A stretch of 6,560 bases of DNA from Pyrinomonadaceae bacterium (GTDB lineage Bacteria > Acidobacteriota > Blastocatellia > Pyrinomonadales > Pyrinomonadaceae): NCBI GenBank assembly GCA_013812565.1, contig JACCTF010000325.1, positions 1 through 6,560 of the forward strand. Direction: 5' to 3'. Under the pieces are notes generated by a model. That model was given only the letters and a program-made list of their open reading frames with translations, did no database searches and had not been told where the DNA came from. Every line of letters begins with the position of its first letter. Positions within the stretch are counted from its first letter, which is position 1. The position numbers and the translations under genes were made by a program. Positions 1 to 4,083 of this stretch are shown one piece after another.

Positions 1-1173
1 GATCAAGGCATCCTGCCAATCATTTCGCGCCGTCTCTCCAGGCGCGGCGGCGTCGAGGTTGATGGCCGCAGCAACACGCTGATCATCACCGATGTTAAAG
101 AGAACATCGACGCGATCCGTCAGCTCATCACCTTGCTGGACCAACCCGAACCGCAGGTAGAGATTGAAGCGCGCATCGTCATCGCCAACCGCAACTTCAG
201 CCGCGATCTCGGCGTGCAACTAAACGCGCTCGCGATCAACAGCCGTACCGGCGGCACGGCCGGCTTCGGAACTGCCGCCGGATCACCTGCTGGGGGCGCT
301 GGCAGCGGTAATACCATCGGACTCAGACCGAGCGGAATACCGCAGGGCATCCTCAATCCGTCGGGCGCGCTCGGCGCTAACTTGGCGAACACCGTCATCG
401 GTTTGACGACCGGCGTGATCGGCACGGCGCAGATCAGCGCACTACTCACAGCGGCAGAAACCAAGGGGCAAGCCAAAGTCGTCGCCAGTCCGCGCGTCAC
501 GGCTCTGAATAACCGTCCGGCGCAAATCGAGAGCGGCCAGCAGATACCGGTCGTCACACCACAACTCGGCGCGGGCGGCGCAGGCGGCGCGCTGCTTTTC
601 ACCACGACGTTCGTCTCCGTGCCGCTGCGTCTTTCGGTTACTCCGCAGATCACCGATGTCGGCACAGTGATACTGCGCATCGTCGCTGAGAACAATAGCA
701 TTAACACGACGATTGCAATCTCCGGTACGCCCGGTATTGATACGCAGCGCATGCAATCGGAAGTGCTCGTTCCCGACGGCGGCACAACGGTGATTGGCGG
801 CGTGCTGGCCGACAACGAAAGCGAAATTCAGAATCGCACGCCCGGCATATCAGGCATCCCCATCCTCGGCAACCTCTTCAAGCGTAAAGCGACGGCGCGT
901 CAAACGAACGAGATTCTCTTCTTTATCACCCCACGAATTTACCGGCCGGACTTTCAAGGCAAGCCCACCGCCGGAACGGTGAGCACCGGCACGCGCACGA
1001 CACAGATCCCGCAACCAGTGCCGCTCGGCAACCCACCGAGCAACACCCCGATGATGATGCCAATGCAGCAACCTGGACAACAAACGGCGACGCCGACCAC
1101 GGTTCCCGCTGTGCCACAAACGCCGGGAGCGTTCACTGGTCCGGGCCAGCCTGCCAACCCTGTGCGTCCCTGA
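1..1173 (+). CDS. pilQ: Type IV pilus secretin PilQ, C-terminal part (5' end outside window)
   Basis: Outer-membrane secretin that forms the multimeric channel through which the type IV pilus passes. The frame is open from base 1 and gives 390 residues; a TTG at 133 is only an internal codon. Window residues about 1-50 (VDGRSNTLIITD, then IRQLITLLDQPEPQVEIEARIV in two parts) are the end of the periplasmic N-domain leading into the secretin fold. The secretin core includes VVASPRVTALNNRPAQIESG (161-180), TTVIGGVLADNE (262-273), SGIPILGNLF (284-293) and the terminal FFITPRIY (307-314), all family hallmarks. A Gly/Ala/Ser-rich insertion lies at about 81-106. A 76-residue Pro/Gln/Thr-rich tail (315-390, with an MMMPMQQ run) follows the usual end of the fold. 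PilQ is preferred to GspD because of the N-domain/secretin junction wording and the minor-pilin genes downstream; GspD remains possible. The Roadblock gene follows after 18 bases. Confidence 0.88.
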   Translation, partial: DQGILPIISRRLSRRGGVEVDGRSNTLIITDVKENIDAIRQLITLLDQPEPQVEIEARIVIANRNFSRDLGVQLNALAINSRTGGTAGFGTAAGSPAGGAGSGNTIGLRPSGIPQGILNPSGALGANLANTVIGLTTGVIGTAQISALLTAAETKGQAKVVASPRVTALNNRPAQIESGQQIPVVTPQLGAGGAGGALLFTTTFVSVPLRLSVTPQITDVGTVILRIVAENNSINTTIAISGTPGIDTQRMQSEVLVPDGGTTVIGGVLADNESEIQNRTPGISGIPILGNLFKRKATARQTNEILFFITPRIYRPDFQGKPTAGTVSTGTRTTQIPQPVPLGNPPSNTPMMMPMQQPGQQTATPTTVPAVPQTPGAFTGPGQPANPVRP

Positions 1174-1191
1174 AAGGAGAAGGCCACCGAG

Positions 1192-1557
1192 ATGTTTAAG
1201 AAGGCACTTGAAGCCATCCTCGAACGCACCGAAGGCAGCACGGGCGCGCTGATCATGGGCACGGACGGTATCGCCGTCGAGAAGGTCTTGACCGCGAATG
1301 GTCAGGATTTGAATCTTGATGTTGCCGCCGCCGAATTTACCGCGCTGGTGCGTGCCACGCAGCGCGTCAGCAGTGACATAGGGCTTGGCGCTTTGAACGA
1401 ACTGGTTCTCTCACTCGAAGGCGCATCCATCGTGATGCGTCTCTTAACCCAGGATTACTTTCTGGTGCTCGCTCTCGGGCGCGACGGTAACTTGGGGCGC
1501 GGGCGTTATGAGCTGCGCAAGGCGGAATTAGAACTTGCGTGCGAGTTTGCAGTGTGA
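1192..1557 (+). CDS. Roadblock/LC7-domain protein, MglB-like
   Basis: A 121-residue cytoplasmic protein that consists essentially of one Roadblock/LC7 domain. It has an N-terminal helix (FKKALEAILERTEGSTGALI), a beta hairpin with the typical 'MGTDGIAVEK' turn, a central helix (about 43-65), the strand pair 'LVLSLEGASIVMRLL' and 'YFLVLALGRDGNLGRGRYEL', and a final helix (LRKAELELACEF). There is no signal peptide or membrane segment. Family members such as MglB act as GTPase-activating partners of the Ras-like GTPase MglA, which sets polarity and T4P-dependent motility in Myxococcus; others are scaffold proteins. ATG 1192 follows AGGAG at 1175-1179 (12-base spacing; a weaker AAGG lies at 1180-1183). 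The short gap after pilQ suggests cotranscription, and a hairpin follows the stop. Domain assignment is firm. A pilus-polarity role is inference from position, and no MglA-like gene is visible here. Confidence 0.82.
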   Translation: MFKKALEAILERTEGSTGALIMGTDGIAVEKVLTANGQDLNLDVAAAEFTALVRATQRVSSDIGLGALNELVLSLEGASIVMRLLTQDYFLVLALGRDGNLGRGRYELRKAELELACEFAV

Positions 1558-1592
1558 GGAATTAATCACTTTCCTGTGTGATTTGAAGTGTG

Positions 1593-1615
1593 GGTGAGGC
1601 CGGGGCGGCCTCACC
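1593..1615 (+). terminator. Perfect GC-rich hairpin, candidate terminator
   Basis: GGTGAGGCCG (1593-1602) and CGGCCTCACC (1606-1615) are exact reverse complements: a 10-bp stem with a GGG loop. It begins 36 bases after the Roadblock stop. The following bases, TATATTCATG, contain only a weak T-tract, so it may be an imperfect intrinsic terminator, a 3'-end-stabilising stem or a bidirectional attenuator. Its position fits the end of the pilQ-Roadblock transcript. Confidence 0.55.
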
Positions 1616-1651
1616 TATATTCATGAGGGCGTTAGATCGCTGAACTCAAGA

Positions 1652-1680
1652 TTGGAATTGAAGTCTCTGCTGAATATAAA
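1652..1680 (+). promoter_or_regulatory. Possible housekeeping-type promoter for the minor-pilin genes
   Basis: TTGGAA (1652-1657) and TATAAA (1675-1680) are separated by 17 bases, which resembles a sigma70 promoter downstream of the hairpin. The predicted start at about 1685-1688 would fall on or at the edge of the AGGAAG ribosome-binding site of the next gene (1685-1690), leaving an unusually short leader. The call is therefore tentative; no GG-N10-GC type sigma54 site was seen in the gap. Confidence 0.25.
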
Positions 1681-1698
1681 CAAAAGGAAGCTTCACCG

Positions 1699-2466
1699 AT
1701 GGCATTTTTAGCGAAACCAGATCAAGTAACGGGCGGCAGCAAGCTCCTTGCCGCGTCGAACGAGAACGGGTTCTCGCTTATCGAGTTGTTTGTTGTCATT
1801 GCAATAATATTGATCATGTCGACATTTGCAATCTTTGCGCTGATGCCGCACCGAAATGCGTACCGGACTGACGACCAGGCGCTTCGCATTCTAGACTTTA
1901 TGCGCGATGCGGGCCAGCGCGCCATTACACAGCGGCAGGTGATGCGCCTTGAGATTGATCAAACCACCAATGTCATCAGAATAATAGATGAAAACCAAGT
2001 GGCCCTGGGCACGGCAGATGACGCGATGGTCCGTCAAGAGGCGCTTGAGAATCCGAATTTTGTCAGGTTGTACTTGACACCAGCTGGTGCGACCCCACCC
2101 ACCAGCGGTGGGCCGCCTAACAGCGGTGGGACGCCTAGCGCCGTCACGCTCCCTCCTGCTCCATCAAATTTTCCAGCAGCGGTCTATGCCGCTTGTCTGC
2201 ATCCTCTCACGGTAAGCCACAGCGCAAATCATAACGGTTGGACGGCACGCTTTCTCAGCAACGGATCGGTGGTTAATGCCGGCACCAATGCCGCAGGTAC
2301 GAACGCGACCCTCACAAGCGCAACGCTTTACCTCTGGCCGCCGCAGGCCGGTGCCCCTAATACGGCTGCACAGCCGCAAGCGATTCGCGCCATTACCGTT
2401 TTTGGGGGAACGAACGCGGTCAGGCTCTGGAAATACAACGGAAACGCATTTGTTTCGCTGAGGTGA
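1699..2466 (+). CDS. fimT: Minor pilin, FimT/GspH-like prepilin
   Basis: A 255-residue prepilin. A 24-residue leader ends in Asn-Gly, followed by the class III signal GFSLIEL: cleavage by the prepilin peptidase is expected between G24 and F25, with the conserved Glu5 at E29. The hydrophobic stalk runs to about residue 47. The region 'ALRILDFMRDAGQRAITQRQ' and the beta-rich part after it, ending near the 'WTARFLSNGSVV' segment, fit the FimT/GspH layout. A Gly/Pro/Ser-rich stretch (about 127-160) containing a short tandem repeat interrupts the globular part, and the protein is longer than typical FimT/GspH (about 160-190 residues). ATG 1699 is preceded by AGGAAG (1685-1690). It is the first gene of a four-prepilin run, as FimU/FimT or GspH are in known clusters. 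Assignment within the H-type group is family-level. Confidence 0.8.
   Translation: MAFLAKPDQVTGGSKLLAASNENGFSLIELFVVIAIILIMSTFAIFALMPHRNAYRTDDQALRILDFMRDAGQRAITQRQVMRLEIDQTTNVIRIIDENQVALGTADDAMVRQEALENPNFVRLYLTPAGATPPTSGGPPNSGGTPSAVTLPPAPSNFPAAVYAACLHPLTVSHSANHNGWTARFLSNGSVVNAGTNAAGTNATLTSATLYLWPPQAGAPNTAAQPQAIRAITVFGGTNAVRLWKYNGNAFVSLR
2103..2137 (+). repeat. Two-copy 18-bp tandem repeat inside the FimT/GspH-like gene
   Basis: CAGCGGTGGGCCGCCTA (2103-2119) recurs as CAGCGGTGGGACGCCTA (2121-2137), 16 of 17 bases identical with an 18-base period. It encodes SGGPPN-SGGTPS. The upstream CCCACC (2098-2103) and GGTGGG (2107-2112) form a 6-bp hairpin with the first copy. It looks like a replication-slippage expansion of a flexible linker. 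Confidence 0.65.
2460..2466 (+). promoter_or_regulatory. Ribosome-binding site of the PilV-like gene, inside the upstream stop region
   Basis: GAGGTGA overlaps the last codon and the TGA stop of the FimT/GspH-like gene and lies 6 bases before ATG 2473. It supports that ATG over the second in-frame ATG at 2479 and implies coupled translation of the two genes. Confidence 0.6.
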
Positions 2467-2472
2467 ACCGAG

Positions 2473-2985
2473 ATGAACATGAACGCAGATGAACGAGGGT
2501 TCACGTACCTAGATGTGCTGGTCGGAATGATGATCCTGTCTGTAGGAATCATGGCCCTGGCGGCCGCTGTCACGGGTGCTGTCGTCAGGTCCAGAGAGTT
2601 GGAACAGCAGCTTATCGCCAAGCAGCACGCCGCATCAACTCTCGAATCGATCTTTTCTGCTCGTGACCTTGAGACGCTCGGCTGGGACGCCGTTGGTAAC
2701 GTTGGCACTAACATCGTTACCGGCGTTGCGCGCGGCATCTTCCTCACAGGCCAACAACCGATTGAACCCGATCCTGGCGCAGACCGCATTGTCGGGACGG
2801 CTGACGACACTGGTAGCGCGGTGGGCGGGTTCCAACGGCAGATTACGATTACGGATATTAACGACCCGCAACGCCCATCTCCGCCGAACCCGATAATGAT
2901 GCGCGAGGTTCGAGTAATAATCTTTTACCAAGCGGGCACCATTTGGCGTCAAGAGGCGGTCTCAACGGTGGCCGCCAATTACTAA
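2473..2985 (+). CDS. pilV: Minor pilin, PilV/GspI-like prepilin with Asp at position 5
   Basis: A 170-residue prepilin with a short leader (MNMNADERG) and the processing site GFTYLDVLVGMM: predicted cleavage between G9 and F10. The fifth mature residue is D14 (codon GAT) instead of the canonical glutamate. The hydrophobic stalk spans about 13-38, then an amphipathic helix (SRELEQQLIAKQHAASTLES, 40-59) matches the PilV/GspI pattern in which helices carrying 'A-x-x-L/T-x-E' follow the stalk. The remainder is beta-rich, ending in REVRVIIFYQAGTIWRQEAV. Residues 100-113 read DPGADRIVGTADDT, a motif that recurs in the next protein. Only 6 bases separate it from the FimT/GspH-like gene. It would join the minor-pilin priming complex at the inner membrane. 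The PilV name is by family and order. Confidence 0.8.
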   Translation: MNMNADERGFTYLDVLVGMMILSVGIMALAAAVTGAVVRSRELEQQLIAKQHAASTLESIFSARDLETLGWDAVGNVGTNIVTGVARGIFLTGQQPIEPDPGADRIVGTADDTGSAVGGFQRQITITDINDPQRPSPPNPIMMREVRVIIFYQAGTIWRQEAVSTVAANY

Positions 2986-2998
2986 CAACCGCTTCTCC

Positions 2999-3005
2999 AG
3001 GAAAG
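2999..3005 (+). promoter_or_regulatory. Ribosome-binding site that decides the PilW-like start
   Basis: AGGAAAG sits directly before tandem ATG codons at 3006 and 3009. The AGGA core is only 3 bases from ATG 3006 but 6 from ATG 3009, so 3009 is the better start. A far-upstream in-frame TTG at 2943 would overlap the PilV-like gene by 43 bases and has no such site. Confidence 0.55.
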
Positions 3006-3008
3006 ATG

Positions 3009-4043
3009 ATGCAAAGTAAAACCCCTCACATACAACTTGGTAAGCATAACTGTCAGAGCCAGCAAGGGGGCTTCACTATACTGGAGCTTCTCATCGCGAT
3101 GACGATGTTCGCAATCGTTACCGGGGCCGCCTTCGGCTTGATGGAAGTTGCTCGTTCCGATCGCTTCACGACAAACCAGCGCGTTGAAACGATGCAGAAC
3201 GTGCGGGCTGCCCTTAACGCCATCGGGCGTGATGCGCTTAACGCAGGCTTCGGGTATTCAAACATCGGCGGTCAGCTTCCGGACGACAGTCTCGCCACCC
3301 TGCTTGGTTTGCCAGCCGACACCGACACATCTCTGGATCGTCTGACCCCAGTCGTCGCTGGTAATAACATCACTGCGAACACTCTTAGCGGAATAAATAC
3401 AGACCAGCTCACCTTTGTCTTTCAGGATGAAAGCTTCAATAACGGCACGACCTTATCGATTGATGAAATTATCCCCCCGAGCGGGCAATTGAGGATCAGG
3501 GATCCGGGTACTAACGCTGTCTGTCGTATTAATGACTTGTACATCATCACCGGCCAGAACGCATCGGCAATCGGGATGGCAACGAACATGTCCGCTAACA
3601 ACAAAATAGTTTTTGCGGCCAGCGACCCGCTCAACATCAATCAGCCAGGTGCCAGCAGTCCGCTCTCGAATGTTACTGCTCCCGCCAGCGTCTCGCGAAT
3701 CAGTTGGGTGACCTACCGTGTGCTTAACGACGGCACGCTGGTGCGGACCGTTTACGGTAACAGCGCCACAGCATTGCAAGACATGCCGCTCGCTTATGGA
3801 ATCAGGGACATGCAAGTCCAGTATGTCTTAGTCGATGGAACAATCAGTGATGATCCAGGGGCAGGCCCCGATCTCACGGCCGGTACTGCCGATGACACAC
3901 CGTCAAACTTCGGGAATGTTCGTCAGGTGCGTGTGACGATCAACGCGCGCAGCCCTGAAATAGATCGTCGAACTAACCAGCCGTTTCAAGTAACGCTAAC
4001 CTCAACCTTCAACACGCGCAACATAGGCTACGACGCCAGGTAG
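3009..4043 (+). CDS. pilW: Minor pilin, PilW/GspJ-like prepilin
   Basis: A 344-residue prepilin from ATG 3009 (one residue longer if ATG 3006 is used). The leader ends GG, and the site GFTILELL gives cleavage between G21 and F22 with the canonical Glu5 at E26. The stalk extends to about residue 46. 'VRAALNAIGRDALNAGFGYS' (from 65) is characteristic of PilW proteins; later elements 'RISWVTYRVLNDGTLVRTVYG' (from 230, read in two parts) and 'LAYGIRDMQVQY' (261-272) match the beta-strand pairs of PilW/GspJ, and 'VRQVRVTINAR' precedes the C-terminus. Residues 282-297 read DPGAGPDLTAGTADDT, echoing the PilV-like protein. It starts 23 bases after the PilV-like stop. PilW normally bridges PilV and PilX in the tip complex; that role here is inferred from family and order. 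Confidence 0.85.
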   Translation: MQSKTPHIQLGKHNCQSQQGGFTILELLIAMTMFAIVTGAAFGLMEVARSDRFTTNQRVETMQNVRAALNAIGRDALNAGFGYSNIGGQLPDDSLATLLGLPADTDTSLDRLTPVVAGNNITANTLSGINTDQLTFVFQDESFNNGTTLSIDEIIPPSGQLRIRDPGTNAVCRINDLYIITGQNASAIGMATNMSANNKIVFAASDPLNINQPGASSPLSNVTAPASVSRISWVTYRVLNDGTLVRTVYGNSATALQDMPLAYGIRDMQVQYVLVDGTISDDPGAGPDLTAGTADDTPSNFGNVRQVRVTINARSPEIDRRTNQPFQVTLTSTFNTRNIGYDAR

Positions 4044-4083
4044 TGTTGTCGCGGAAGGAAGCCCCAAAAGAAAGAGCATTAAT

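Larger units (their letters stand above)
1558..1698 (+). other. Intergenic region between Roadblock gene and minor-pilin operon
   Basis: This 141-base gap separates two tightly packed gene groups. It holds a small inverted repeat (AATCAC at 1564-1569 and GTGATT at 1578-1583), a strong GC-rich hairpin (1593-1615), a candidate -35/-10 pair (1652-1680) and the ribosome-binding site AGGAAG (1685-1690) of the next gene. No convincing small ORF or RNA gene is seen. Confidence 0.6.

Noticed and set aside
120..815. Long reverse-strand open frame (231 codons) opposite the secretin gene
   Set aside because: It lies entirely antisense to strongly conserved secretin motifs, its translation is a Ser/Pro/Val-rich composition typical of a shadow of GC-rich coding DNA, and no family is recognisable.
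1..1173. Assignment of the secretin to a type II secretion GspD
   Set aside because: The junction 'LITLLDQPEPQVEIEARIV' and the linkage to PilV/PilW-type genes fit PilQ better, though the 5' part needed to settle it is outside the window.
1564..1583. AATCAC-N8-GTGATT inverted repeat just after the Roadblock stop
   Set aside because: Only 6 bp per arm, with no conserved half-site of a known regulator in this orientation; expected by chance in such a gap.
2328..2810. Reverse-strand frame of 160 codons across the FimT-PilV junction
   Set aside because: It overlaps two confident prepilin genes on the other strand and crosses their translational junction; it has no recognisable domain.
2943..3008. 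Upstream TTG start extending the PilW-like gene
   Set aside because: It would overlap the PilV-like gene and give a prepilin leader of over 40 residues; a good ribosome-binding site is placed for ATG 3009 instead.
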